The notes below the pieces were generated by a model. It had not been told where the DNA came from. It saw only the letters and a list, made by a program, of their open reading frames with translations, and ran no database searches. Positions 42,235-51,547 of a DNA stretch of 64,000 nt are shown here, piece after piece. Both the position numbers and the translations under genes were made by a program. Numbering within the stretch: position 1 is the first letter of the stretch; each line of letters begins with the position of its first letter. This DNA comes from Parabacteroides sp. Marseille-P3160 (GTDB lineage: Bacteria; Bacteroidota; Bacteroidia; Bacteroidales; Tannerellaceae), in assembly GCF_900162725.1 (NCBI RefSeq), contig NZ_LT799418.1, positions 313,194 through 377,193 on the forward strand. Direction: 5' to 3'.

Positions 42235-45200
42235 ATGGGTTTTAGGACTAAAAGGATGATAATCAGTAGTTGGTTGTCAGTAGGGTTATGCGCAGGTTAT
42301 CTTCCGGTACAGGCCGGATCCGATAAAACAGCAGATATCGGATCTCAGGAAGTTTTCCAACCTCAGTCAACGGATTCTTATACAAAAGACATTGACCAAC
42401 AAGAACACAAGACCATTAAAGGGATTGTGCTGGATGCGAATAATTCACCTATTATCGGAGCTTCTATCGTCCTGCCGGGTACAACGACGGGGACTTCTTC
42501 CGATGTTGATGGAAATTTTTCAATATCCCTGCCGGTTCCATCCGAAATTTCAGTTTCGTATGTAGGTTATAAGTCTAAGAAAATTAAAATTCAGGACCAA
42601 AGTACGCTCCGCATTGTGCTTGAAGAAGATGCAAAAATGTTGGGAGATGTAGTAGTTGTGGGTTACGGCGTACAGAAGAAAGTGAATCTGACGGGAGCTG
42701 TGGAACAGATCACGGCAAAAGAACTGGAAAGCCGTCCGATATCGAATGTCTCCCAGGCCTTACAAGGTAAGATGCCGAATGTCAATATTACTTTCAGTGG
42801 CGGCGAACCCGGACTGGGTGGTTCGATTAACGTGCGCGGATTAACTTCCTTGAACGGTGGAGGCCCCCTCGTACTGGTTGATGGTATCCCCGGAGACATG
42901 AACCGTGTGAATCCGAACGATATCGAATCCATTTCCGTATTAAAGGACGCGGCTGCTTCCGCGATTTATGGTGCGCGCGGTGCTTTCGGAGTTGTTTTAA
43001 TTACGACTAAAAGCGCAAAAGAAGGGAAAATGAGCGTAACTTATAGTGGTTATTTCGCCTCTTCCAGCCCGACGGTAAGCACGGATTTTATGACAAACGG
43101 TTATGAGTCGGTCATGTTGAACGACGAAGCTTTCCTACGTGTAACCGGTAATACTTATACCCGTTATTCCGAAGAAGATTATGCCGAATTGGAGGCGCGT
43201 CGGTATGACAAAACGGAAAATCCTTCACGTCCTTGGACGGTCATTAAAAATGTGAATGGGAAAGATATATATAATTATTATGGGAATTACGACTGGTGGA
43301 ATACCTTTTTTACGAAAAACCAACCATCCTGGTCACATAACGTAAATGTGAGTGGTGGTAATGAAAAATTGAACTTTATGCTTTCGGGTAATTATTATAC
43401 GAAAGACGGTGTAATGAAAATCAATACGGATAAATTCCAATCGTTTAATTTTCGAAGCAAAATCAATGCCCAGATCTTTCCTTTCCTGAAGATTACAAAT
43501 AATACACAGTATTATGATAAGAGCTATCGATATTACGGAAAAGAGGGAGGTGGAAATCCAAATTTTGTCAATATTACGGTTCATGCCTTACCTGCTTACG
43601 CACCGTTTAATCCGGACGGAACAGCGAGCTATAATACATTAAAAAATAATTATTCAATCGGTGACGGTTCGATCGCTTTATTGGCGGACGGCCATTCGAA
43701 AGGAGAGGAAGGGATTCATGAATTGACTACTACAACGGGAGTAGTCTTTGAACCTGTCAAAAATTTAAAGATCAATGCTGATTATACTTATTCCCAATAC
43801 ATTTCAGATGATTGGTATCGTTCGACCGTGATTAAATACTCGATCCAACCGGGCATTTTGCAGGACGTTCCCAATTATAATACGGACAAATACAAACAAA
43901 CCCGTTGGCTGGATCCGATGCATGTCTTTAATGCGTACGCAAATTATTCGAATAGCATCGGCAAACATGATTTTTCGATCATGGGAGGTATTAACTATGA
44001 AAACAAGAAACATAGCCAACTTGTCGCGTCAAGGAAAAACCTGCTTTCCCAGGATTTGAACGACCTGAACCTTGGAACCGGAGATGTGGAAGTTTCAGGA
44101 GGATCCTATGAATACGCTCTGTTCGGTGCTTTCTTCCGAGTGAATTACAGTTTCAACGACCGCTACTTATTGGAAGTGAATGGTCGTTATGACGGGACTT
44201 CCCGTTATAAAAAGGGAAATCGATTCGGCTTTTTCCCTTCCGTATCAGCTGCTTGGAGAATCAGTGAGGAATCTTTCTTCAAACCGGCCAAGGAAATTGT
44301 AAGTAATATGAAGATCAGGGCTTCTTACGGTACGTTGGGCAACCAGTTGATTGGAAGCAGCAATACCTCGGCCAACTATTATCCTTACCTCTCCATGCTG
44401 GGTATGGGATTAAACAATTGGGTCATGGATGGAAATAAAACGCAAACGGTCAGCGCCCCTGCACCTATTGCAGGCAATTTGACTTGGGAAAAGGCAACCA
44501 CGAGTAATATCGGCCTTGATTTCAGTTTGCTGGACAACCGCCTGTCATTTACCGGGGATGCCTATATCCGTGATACGAAAGACATGCTGATTGCCGGAGA
44601 AACGTTACCTGCTGTTTATGGCGCCAGCTCCCCGAAACAAAATGCGGGCGACTTACGGACGAAAGGCTATGAGATCAGCATCTCCTGGCAAGATCAGTTT
44701 AATGTTGCCGGCAAGCCCTTTACCTATGGGGCAACTTTCATGCTGGGTGATTCCAAGTCGGAGATTACTAAATTTTATAATCCGACCAATCTCCTGTCAA
44801 ATAATTACGTAGGGAAAGAATGGGGTGAAATCTGGGGATACCGTATAGCCGGATTCTTTGAATCGGATGAAGAGGCGGCCGCCTGGAAAATAGATCAAAC
44901 AGCTGTTGGAGACCGGATTTTTAATGCTTCGGGAGAATGGGCCAAACTTCGCGGCGGTGATATCAAATTTGTGGACATCAATGGAGATGGTATAATTAAT
45001 AAAGGGAAGAATACCCTGGACGATCACGGGGATTTGGAAAAGATAGGAAATTCGGAACCTCGTTATAATTATGGCATCAATACCAATTTCAGTTGGAATA
45101 ATATCGATTTGTCTGTATTCTTTCAGGGGATAGGAAAGCTTAACTGGTATCCGGGAACTAATGCGGATAAGTTCTGGGGACCCTATTCCCGTCCCTATTA

Positions 45201-45570
45201 TTCATTTCTTCCGAAAGATTTTAATAGTCTAATCTGGACGGAGGATAACAAAGATGCCTATTTCCCGGTTTTACGGGGATATGAAGCGTTAGGAACTTCC
45301 GGCCCGTTAGGTGCCGTAAACGATAAATACTTGCAAAATATCGGCTATCTGCGATTAAAAAACCTGATGATCGGTTACACATTACCGGAAGTCTGGATGA
45401 AAAAGGTCGGCGTACAACGCTGCCGTTTATATGTGAGCGGGGAGAACTTGTTTACCTGGACTCCCTTTGAAACGGATTATATCGACCCCGAACAGCCTAT
45501 TGCCGATAGCAACGGCCGTACGTATCCCTTATCCAAAACAATTTCTGTCGGATTAGATTTAACTTTTTAA
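42235..45570 (+). CDS. SusC/RagA-family TonB-dependent receptor (locus 3)
   Basis: 1111 residues. Signal peptide about 1-27 (ISSWLSVGLCAGYLPVQAG), a low-complexity linker, then the carboxypeptidase-D regulatory-like domain (about 58-135, IKGIVLDANNSPIIGASIVLPG). The plug shows VVGYGVQKKVNLTGAVEQIT, INVRGLTSLNGGGPLVLVDG and KDAAASAIYGARGAFGVVLIT. The barrel ends KTISVGLDLTF. No STN domain and no adjacent regulator. The SusD partner begins 12 bp after the stop. The neighbouring phosphoesterase suggests a phosphorylated ligand. Confidence 0.93.
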   Translation: MGFRTKRMIISSWLSVGLCAGYLPVQAGSDKTADIGSQEVFQPQSTDSYTKDIDQQEHKTIKGIVLDANNSPIIGASIVLPGTTTGTSSDVDGNFSISLPVPSEISVSYVGYKSKKIKIQDQSTLRIVLEEDAKMLGDVVVVGYGVQKKVNLTGAVEQITAKELESRPISNVSQALQGKMPNVNITFSGGEPGLGGSINVRGLTSLNGGGPLVLVDGIPGDMNRVNPNDIESISVLKDAAASAIYGARGAFGVVLITTKSAKEGKMSVTYSGYFASSSPTVSTDFMTNGYESVMLNDEAFLRVTGNTYTRYSEEDYAELEARRYDKTENPSRPWTVIKNVNGKDIYNYYGNYDWWNTFFTKNQPSWSHNVNVSGGNEKLNFMLSGNYYTKDGVMKINTDKFQSFNFRSKINAQIFPFLKITNNTQYYDKSYRYYGKEGGGNPNFVNITVHALPAYAPFNPDGTASYNTLKNNYSIGDGSIALLADGHSKGEEGIHELTTTTGVVFEPVKNLKINADYTYSQYISDDWYRSTVIKYSIQPGILQDVPNYNTDKYKQTRWLDPMHVFNAYANYSNSIGKHDFSIMGGINYENKKHSQLVASRKNLLSQDLNDLNLGTGDVEVSGGSYEYALFGAFFRVNYSFNDRYLLEVNGRYDGTSRYKKGNRFGFFPSVSAAWRISEESFFKPAKEIVSNMKIRASYGTLGNQLIGSSNTSANYYPYLSMLGMGLNNWVMDGNKTQTVSAPAPIAGNLTWEKATTSNIGLDFSLLDNRLSFTGDAYIRDTKDMLIAGETLPAVYGASSPKQNAGDLRTKGYEISISWQDQFNVAGKPFTYGATFMLGDSKSEITKFYNPTNLLSNNYVGKEWGEIWGYRIAGFFESDEEAAAWKIDQTAVGDRIFNASGEWAKLRGGDIKFVDINGDGIINKGKNTLDDHGDLEKIGNSEPRYNYGINTNFSWNNIDLSVFFQGIGKLNWYPGTNADKFWGPYSRPYYSFLPKDFNSLIWTEDNKDAYFPVLRGYEALGTSGPLGAVNDKYLQNIGYLRLKNLMIGYTLPEVWMKKVGVQRCRLYVSGENLFTWTPFETDYIDPEQPIADSNGRTYPLSKTISVGLDLTF

Positions 45571-45582
45571 TATAGAGTAAAG

Positions 45583-47328
45583 ATGAAAAAGATACTATAT
45601 CTATTGTTTGTCGGGCTGGTATTCACAGCCTGTGGTGACCAGTTGGATCAATTCCCTAAAGATTCCATCAGTCCCGAAACTTTCTTCAATACGGAGAATG
45701 ACCTGCGGTTGTATACTAATTCCTTTTATGGCGCCTTGCCAAGCGGAGAGGGTGTTTATAATGAATCCGTAGACAATATTATCAAGAATAGCCTCCCCGA
45801 TGAAATCCAGGGAATTCGTACGGTACCGACCAGTGGTGGCGGTTGGGATTGGGGTAATCTGCGTAATATCAATTTTTATCTGGAGAATTCGGTGAAATGT
45901 TCCGATGAGAAAGCACGTGCACGTTATGACGGTGTGGCCCGTTTCTTCCGTGCCTATTTTTATTTTAATATGGTCAAACGATTCGGGGATGTGCCCTGGT
46001 ACGATAAGGTGATCCTGGAGGATGATAAAGAAGCGCTTCAGAAAGCGAGAGATCCCCGTACTTTGGTTGTTGAGAATATGTTAAAAGACTTGGATTATGC
46101 CATTGAAAATCTACCGGCTACCCGTACTGTAGATCAGGTGAGTAAATGGACAGCCTTGGCATTAAAATCCCGAATTTGCTTTTATGAAGGTACTTTTCGC
46201 AAATACCATACGGAGTTTAATTTATCCGGTTGGGAAAGTTTACTCGACCAGTCAATAGCCGCATCCGAACAACTGATCGCCAATAGCGGATATGCTTTGT
46301 ATAGTACAGGCAACGCATCCAAAGATTACCTGAACCTGTTTGCCTCTATTTCTCCGATTGCAACGGAAGTGATCCTGGCGCGCCAGTTCAGCGATGCTCT
46401 TCAGATCTATCATAATGTGAACTATTATACGATGACGGCTTCCTACGGAAGACCGGGTTTGGAAAAACGCTTGGTGAATAGTTACCTGATGGCCGACGGA
46501 AGCCGTTTCACAGACCGTCCCGGTTACGACAAAATGTTGTTTATTGATGAGGTTAAGAATAGGGATGCCCGTTTGGCACAGACGATCCGTACGCCGGGAT
46601 ATACCCGCATCGGCGAATCAACAACTTTGGTTCCTGAGTTTGGATCGACGGTATCAGGTTATCAATTAATTAAGTTTGTTGCCGGAACACAGTATGATAC
46701 CTATGAAAAAGCTTGCAATTCCATGCCGATATTCCGTTATGCCGAAATTTTGCTGAACTATGCAGAAGCAAAAGCCGAACGGGGAACATTGACCCAGGCA
46801 GACTTGGATAAATCCATCACCTTAGTCCGTACCCGCGTCGGTATGCCTAAACTGGAGTTGGCAAAGGCGAATGCTGATCCGGATCCTTATCTTGCCAATT
46901 TGTATCCTGCCGTGAGCGGATCGAATAAGGGAGTGATTCTTGAAATCAGACGGGAGAGAGGCGTTGAATTGGTGATGGAGAATTTCCGTTGGGATGACGT
47001 GATGCGCTGGAAGGCCGCTTCTGTTTTTACCGAACAATTCAAAGGGATGTATTTCCCGTCTGTCGGAACTTATGATCTGGACGGGGACGGCAAGATGGAT
47101 ATCTGTATTTATAAAGATACGAAACCGGATGCAGGCAATGTACAGTACTTGAAACTCAAAAGCGATATCACGCTGGAGAATGGCGAAAGCGGCAATATTG
47201 TTGTAAATCCCCAGATTAAAAAGAAATGGGATGATACCAAAGACTATCTGTATCCTATACCTATTCAGGAAAGACTGCTGAATCTGAATCTGACCCAGAA
47301 TCCGGGTTGGAAGGATGGAATAGACTAA
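45583..47328 (+). CDS. SusD/RagB-family surface lipoprotein (locus 3)
   Basis: 581 residues, lipoprotein signal (KKILYLLFVGLVFTACGD). N-terminal SusD region DSISPETFFNTENDLRLYTNSFYGAL, core RFFRAYFYFNMVKRFGDVPWYD, and C-terminal RagB block IFRYAEILLNYAEAKAERG, LEIRRERGVELVMENFRWDDVMRWK and YLYPIPIQERLLNLNLTQNPGW. It forms the lid of the barrel encoded 12 bp upstream. A stem-loop follows the stop. Confidence 0.93.
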   Translation: MKKILYLLFVGLVFTACGDQLDQFPKDSISPETFFNTENDLRLYTNSFYGALPSGEGVYNESVDNIIKNSLPDEIQGIRTVPTSGGGWDWGNLRNINFYLENSVKCSDEKARARYDGVARFFRAYFYFNMVKRFGDVPWYDKVILEDDKEALQKARDPRTLVVENMLKDLDYAIENLPATRTVDQVSKWTALALKSRICFYEGTFRKYHTEFNLSGWESLLDQSIAASEQLIANSGYALYSTGNASKDYLNLFASISPIATEVILARQFSDALQIYHNVNYYTMTASYGRPGLEKRLVNSYLMADGSRFTDRPGYDKMLFIDEVKNRDARLAQTIRTPGYTRIGESTTLVPEFGSTVSGYQLIKFVAGTQYDTYEKACNSMPIFRYAEILLNYAEAKAERGTLTQADLDKSITLVRTRVGMPKLELAKANADPDPYLANLYPAVSGSNKGVILEIRRERGVELVMENFRWDDVMRWKAASVFTEQFKGMYFPSVGTYDLDGDGKMDICIYKDTKPDAGNVQYLKLKSDITLENGESGNIVVNPQIKKKWDDTKDYLYPIPIQERLLNLNLTQNPGWKDGID

Positions 47329-47347
47329 GCTGTACGGATAATAAAGT

Positions 47348-47396
47348 AAGTGGAGGGCATGTATGGTTATACATACTCTCCACTTTATTTTTATTT
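47348..47396 (+). terminator. Terminator after susD of locus 3
   Basis: AAGTGGAG (47348-47355) pairs with CTCCACTT (47378-47385), with an inner ATGTAT/ATACAT stem, followed by a T-rich tail. It lies between the SusD gene and the phosphoesterase gene, so the latter depends on read-through or on its own promoter. Confidence 0.75.
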
Positions 47397-47450
47397 ATAG
47401 GAGAATATATTTACTATTTGTTATTTTTACATGTCGATATAAATTTAGAT

Positions 47451-49319
47451 ATGAAACGTTTCAACCTGTTTTTTCTAATTACTTTGTCCCTTTATCTCAG
47501 CGCAGAGATAAATTTTGCTTCTGCACAAACCTATGGGAAGAATTTCCGGATTATGAGTTATAATATCCATCATGCGGAAGGGATGGATAAGGTGATCGAT
47601 TACCAACGTATTGCAGATGTCATCAACCGGCAATCGCCGGATGTCGTTGCTTTGCAGGAAATAGACAGTGCTACCGGGCGTAACAACGGAGCAGATGTCT
47701 TGCGGGAATTATCGGAACGGACTTTGATGCACCGGACGTTCGGCCCGGCAATCGAGTACGACGGGGGACGGTATGGGGTAGGCATCTTAAGCAAAGAGCG
47801 TCCGATACGTTCCTGGCAGGTTCCACTCCCCGGACAAGGGGAGAAACGGACCATGCTGATGGTCGAATTTGAGAAATTTATTTTCTGCTGTACGCACCTT
47901 TCCGTAACCGGTTCCGATCGGATGGCTTCGCTTCCTATCCTGAAGAAAGAGGCGGCAGCTGCCGGAAAGACTTTTATTATGGCCGGAGACTGGAATGCAG
48001 TTCCGGAAAGCGATTTCATGGCCGGATTGACTACCGACTTTACCATTCTGACTAATCCGAAACAACCTACGGTACCGGTTGTTAATCCGAAAAACTGTAT
48101 TGATTATGTTGGTGTTTATACCGGGAATAAAAAGGATATACCTTTTTCTGTCGTTGCGGCGAAGGTGATCGACGAGCCTGTGGCTTCCGATCATCTGCCG
48201 CTGTATGTCGACCTTCGTTTTAAGGCTAAGGCGCCGAAAGAGGCGATCTTTTATTCCAGTCCTTACTTGCAAAATCCGGTAAACGCAGGCATTACGGTCA
48301 TGTGGCAAACGAATGTACCGGCTTACGGCTGGATAGAATACGGAACGGATACGCTTCATCTGAAAAAGGCTCGTACATTGGTAGATGGACAAGTCATATG
48401 CAACGGACTACATAATAAAATCCGCCTGGAAGGGCTGGAAGAGGGCAAGACTTACTATTATCGCGCTTGTTCGCAGGAGATCACCCTTTACCAGGCATAT
48501 AAAAAGGAATTCGGGGAAACGGCCGTAACGCCTTTCTATTCGTTTACACTTCCCTCCTCCCGGACGACGGACTTTACGGCTTTGATATTTAATGACCTGC
48601 ACAGAAAGAAACCGGTATTGGAAGCTTTATACCGGCAGGTACAGGATGTTACTTATGATTTTGTCGTTTTTAACGGGGACTGCATTGACGATGCAAATAC
48701 CGAAGCCGAAGCGCTCGACTTCTTGTCTACCATGTGTGGAAAAGTGAAAGCCTCAAATGTTCCGGCCTTTTTCCTAAGAGGCAACCATGAAATTCGCGGC
48801 GCCTATTCCATCGGTTTAAGAGCCTTGTTCGATTATGTCGACGATAAAACCTATGCTGGGTTCAACTGGGGAGATACCCGTTTTGTTTTTCTCGATTGCG
48901 GAGAAGACAAACCGGATAGTACATGGGTTTACTATGATCTGAATGATTTTACGGATTTACGGAAAGAGCAGGTGAAATTCCTTGAAAAGGAATTGAAGAA
49001 TCCGGCTTACCGGCAGGCTGCTCGCCGGATATTAGTCAACCACATACCGCTATACGGGTATAATAGTAAATTCCAACCATGCGTTGAGTTATGGGGAGAT
49101 CTGTTATCCAAAGCACCTTTTGACCTTAACCTCAGCGGGCATACGCACCGGTATGCTTATCATCCGGAAAATACGGCAGGAAATCATTTTCCTGTTGTCA
49201 TCGGCGGAGGAAACACCTTGGAGACGGCTACCGTTATGATCCTTCAGAAGAAAGGCAAGGCGTTGACACTGCGTGTATTGGATACGAAAGGAAATGAAAA
49301 ATTAAATCTGAATCTCTAA
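47451..49319 (+). CDS. Exported EEP-phosphatase / calcineurin-like phosphoesterase fusion
   Basis: 622 residues from ATG 47451 (MKRFNLFFLITLSLYL), with a signal peptide to about residue 26 (ASAQ). Domain 1 (about 30-245) is an endonuclease/exonuclease/phosphatase fold: MSYNIHHAEG, VVALQEID, GILSKERP, CTHLS, MAGDWNAVPESDF and SDHLPLYVDL. A fibronectin-like purple-acid-phosphatase N-domain follows (about 265-340, GITVMWQTNVPAYGWIEYG). Domain 3 (about 365-600) is a metallophosphoesterase: LIFNDLHR (Asn where Asp-x-His is common), FNGDCIDD, FLRGNHEI, NHIPLYGY and LSGHTHRYAYHP. Both catalytic domains hydrolyse phosphodiesters or phosphomonoesters, so the pair could cleave a diester and then remove the phosphate. 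Its place after SusC/SusD suggests scavenging of a phosphorylated substrate. Confidence 0.88.
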   Translation: MKRFNLFFLITLSLYLSAEINFASAQTYGKNFRIMSYNIHHAEGMDKVIDYQRIADVINRQSPDVVALQEIDSATGRNNGADVLRELSERTLMHRTFGPAIEYDGGRYGVGILSKERPIRSWQVPLPGQGEKRTMLMVEFEKFIFCCTHLSVTGSDRMASLPILKKEAAAAGKTFIMAGDWNAVPESDFMAGLTTDFTILTNPKQPTVPVVNPKNCIDYVGVYTGNKKDIPFSVVAAKVIDEPVASDHLPLYVDLRFKAKAPKEAIFYSSPYLQNPVNAGITVMWQTNVPAYGWIEYGTDTLHLKKARTLVDGQVICNGLHNKIRLEGLEEGKTYYYRACSQEITLYQAYKKEFGETAVTPFYSFTLPSSRTTDFTALIFNDLHRKKPVLEALYRQVQDVTYDFVVFNGDCIDDANTEAEALDFLSTMCGKVKASNVPAFFLRGNHEIRGAYSIGLRALFDYVDDKTYAGFNWGDTRFVFLDCGEDKPDSTWVYYDLNDFTDLRKEQVKFLEKELKNPAYRQAARRILVNHIPLYGYNSKFQPCVELWGDLLSKAPFDLNLSGHTHRYAYHPENTAGNHFPVVIGGGNTLETATVMILQKKGKALTLRVLDTKGNEKLNLNL

Positions 49320-49363
49320 ATAATCGGTAGCAACAAATAACAAATAGATCTTCCGCTCTTTGT

Positions 49364-49395
49364 AAAAACGTTCGTAAATGTTTGGACGTTTTTTT
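49364..49395 (+). terminator. Terminator after the phosphoesterase gene
   Basis: AAAAACGT (49364-49371) and ACGTTTTT (49386-49393) form an 8-bp stem ending in a T-run, 45 bp after the stop codon. Confidence 0.65.
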
Positions 49396-49531
49396 CAGGA
49401 TTGGATTCGGAATGCCTGGCTTTTCAAAGAAAATGAACTCATTCGCATTATCGCAACGGATGTTTTGGAATTGTATGTTCCGGGACTGCATATAAAATGA
49501 ATAAAGAAACTTATTACTTATGGGGGAAAGT

Positions 49532-50014
49532 ATGAATAATACAGTCATTGTTTTTGTTTCAAAGTATGGAACGACAGAAAAAGTAGCTCGCTTACTTGCC
49601 GGAAGATTGGGAAACGGTGTGATTTTAATTTCTTTAATGCGAAATAAAAAACCGGATATAAGTTCTTTTGATACAATTATATTAGGGACGTCAATTTATG
49701 CGGGAATGCCTCAAAAACGGATGCGGGAGTTTTGCAAAAACAATAAAGAAATTTTATTGCAAAGAAATATCGGGTTGTTTATTTGTGGGATGCAGCCGGA
49801 CTCTGATAGCCGGGATGCTGAGATGGTAAATGCTTATCCCGAATCTTTGCGTCGGCAGGCTAAAGCCAACGCTTTTTTAGGCGGCGAATTCTTATTCGAT
49901 AAGCTTAACTTCTTCGAAAAACTCGTTATTAGAAAAGTTTCGAAAGTCACAGGCTCAATATCCGCAATAGACATAAAAGCCGTTGAAGAGTTTGCTAAGA
50001 AGATGAAAAGATAA
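49532..50014 (+). CDS. Flavodoxin-domain protein (HemG-like)
   Basis: 160 residues from ATG 49532 (MNNTVIVFVSKYGTTEKVA), preferred over ATG 49520. The phosphate-binding loop SKYGTTEK, the second FMN loop region FDTIILGTSIYAGMPQKRM and IGLFICGMQPD are typical of the protoporphyrinogen-oxidase-like flavodoxin group. The C-terminal helix (FFEKLVIRKVSKVTG) could be the membrane-contact element seen in HemG. A role in heme synthesis is possible, but many Bacteroidetes homologues are untested. Confidence 0.82.
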   Translation: MNNTVIVFVSKYGTTEKVARLLAGRLGNGVILISLMRNKKPDISSFDTIILGTSIYAGMPQKRMREFCKNNKEILLQRNIGLFICGMQPDSDSRDAEMVNAYPESLRRQAKANAFLGGEFLFDKLNFFEKLVIRKVSKVTGSISAIDIKAVEEFAKKMKR

Positions 50015-50089
50015 GCATCCGCATCCTTGAAGCGGAGCTTGTCTTTCTACTATTGAGAGCTTACGTTTTAATCGAAATACCCAGTCTGA

Positions 50090-50176
50090 AAATTGAGTGC
50101 ACTGAATGAAGAGATCCAGTGCACTCGATCAAAAGAATGAGTGCACTCATTTATTAATTCCAGTGCACTGAATTTT
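50090..50176. repeat. Four-unit palindromic array, exact 22-bp period (array A)
   Basis: GTGCAC cores at 50097, 50119, 50141 and 50163 (first bases), spaced exactly 22 bp, each within AGTGCACT flanked by ATT/AAT-like words. The third unit is a perfect 16-bp palindrome (AATGAGTGCACTCATT). It lies between the convergent 3' ends of the flavodoxin and WbqC-like genes and is related to the array at 30012-30100. Confidence 0.82.
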
Positions 50177-50212
50177 TTCAGTTACGAAGGGGTTCTCGTG
50201 GCGTCTAAAATC

Positions 50213-50851
50213 TTATCTTTCGCAGGATTTGTGACGAGTATAGTTTTTTAAAACCAAAAGCCCTTCCGGCCCCATGTTAAAAAGCAAATCAAGAATACTT
50301 AGGTTGGGTAGGAAGCCGTATTTCGTCGCAAAGACCTGATAATAGGGGAGAGGGACGAAATCGGGGTCTTCCCCGGCGTGTTTCGGACGGATGGACTCAC
50401 GAAAATCGTGTGCTACGGTCGGTTGATATTGTTCCGTATAAGCCACGGCCGGATGTAAGTCCAGCAGTTCGCAAACCAACTGCCGTAGTTCTTCATTAAA
50501 ATCCAGCAGAAAGTTCTGTTTCTTAGAATAGAAAGGGACGAAATCATCCTGATAGTATTCGAAGAAAGGACTGGTGTTGTAGGCCGAAACAATTGCATTC
50601 CAGTGTAGATGGCGCCAGTTACCGTGATCGGAAATCCGGATATCCTTCGTCAGGCATTTAATCGTTTCCGGTTTTTCTATGGGAATGGAGAGCGGCAGTA
50701 CTCCGTTGGCCCCGGCGATATGACAACGATTCCGGTAGGTCTGCTTTAAATAATTTTCCTCCGTTTCGATATAGACTTGCTCGTATTGAAAGAGCTTGCA
50801 ATAGTATTGAACGGGCGCCAGATAAGCGGTTGAAAGATAAACAGCCTCCAT
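50213..50851 (-). CDS. WbqC family protein
   Basis: 212 residues. The N-terminus VYLSTAYLAPVQYYCKLFQYEQVYIETEENYLKQTYRNRCHI and WRHLHWNAIVSAYNTSPFFEYY are the WbqC signatures. WbqC-like proteins appear in surface polysaccharide clusters and are suspected glycosyl- or aminoacyl-transferase relatives, with no settled activity. Here it directly follows two signal peptidase genes (1-bp junction), an arrangement seen across Bacteroidetes. Confidence 0.88.
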   Translation of the reverse strand: MEAVYLSTAYLAPVQYYCKLFQYEQVYIETEENYLKQTYRNRCHIAGANGVLPLSIPIEKPETIKCLTKDIRISDHGNWRHLHWNAIVSAYNTSPFFEYYQDDFVPFYSKKQNFLLDFNEELRQLVCELLDLHPAVAYTEQYQPTVAHDFRESIRPKHAGEDPDFVPLPYYQVFATKYGFLPNLSILDLLFNMGPEGLLVLKNYTRHKSCER

Positions 50852-51538
50852 TTACCGAATCGATTTAAAGAACTGTTCTTTCGAATGGCTGAACCAACAA
50901 AACCAGACGCTTCCTATCACATGGTTTCTTGGGATGAATCCCAAATGACGCGAATCGACGGATTCTTTCGGATTATCGGAAATAAACCAGTAATAGTTGT
51001 TTTTGAAAAAAAAGAAACTGCTCTCGCGTCCGTCTAAAAATAACTTCCCGTTCCGGAAGACGGCTTTGCCGCCCGCTTCCCTCAGAATCGCTTCCTTGCA
51101 GGCTAATAAAGCTGTTGAATCCAGGCGGTAGGGCCAGTCTTTACGAGGAACGATCAATGTATAGTTTTTCGCAGTCGAAACCTCTGTGGGAAGGGAAACG
51201 GGCTTTCCGTTTATCTTATAAAGACTATCGATTTTCTCAATGGTGTCGCCGGGGAGGGCGATACACCGGCTGATCAATAGCGGCGGGTGAATGGAATCTT
51301 TGAGGAGCGGGCTATAGAAAAGGACAACCCGGCCGCGCCCGGGATTATCATCCGTTTGCAATCTGTTTACCAATACATAATCTCCCTCCCTAACCGCCTT
51401 TTCCATCGAATCCGTAGAAATACGGTAGGAACCAATGACATATTGGCGCACTACCCAAACCCCTCCTAAAATCACGGCGATGGTGAAGAAGGCGCGTAAA
51501 TATGGATTGACATATATATGTGCTCTTTTTTCAGACAT
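50852..51538 (-). CDS. Signal peptidase I paralogue lacking the usual lysine
   Basis: 228 residues, S26 family with one N-terminal membrane helix (about 11-31). The serine motif is intact (YRISTDSMEKAVREGDYVLVNRL), as is the C-terminal SDNPKESVDSRHLGFIP block. The lysine motif, normally K-R-x-V-G-x-P-G-D, reads ISRCIALPGDTI here, with Ser in place of the general-base Lys. It may be inactive, use another base, or act as a partner of the larger paralogue. It lies 9 bp after that gene and directly before the wbqC-like gene. Confidence 0.85.
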   Translation of the reverse strand: MSEKRAHIYVNPYLRAFFTIAVILGGVWVVRQYVIGSYRISTDSMEKAVREGDYVLVNRLQTDDNPGRGRVVLFYSPLLKDSIHPPLLISRCIALPGDTIEKIDSLYKINGKPVSLPTEVSTAKNYTLIVPRKDWPYRLDSTALLACKEAILREAGGKAVFRNGKLFLDGRESSFFFFKNNYYWFISDNPKESVDSRHLGFIPRNHVIGSVWFCWFSHSKEQFFKSIR

Positions 51539-51547
51539 TCAATCAAT

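Noticed and set aside
49378-49500. 40-codon plus-strand frame (MFGRFFQDWIRNAWLF)
   Set aside because: It begins inside the terminator stem of the phosphoesterase gene and has no upstream promoter; the amphipathic look alone is not enough.
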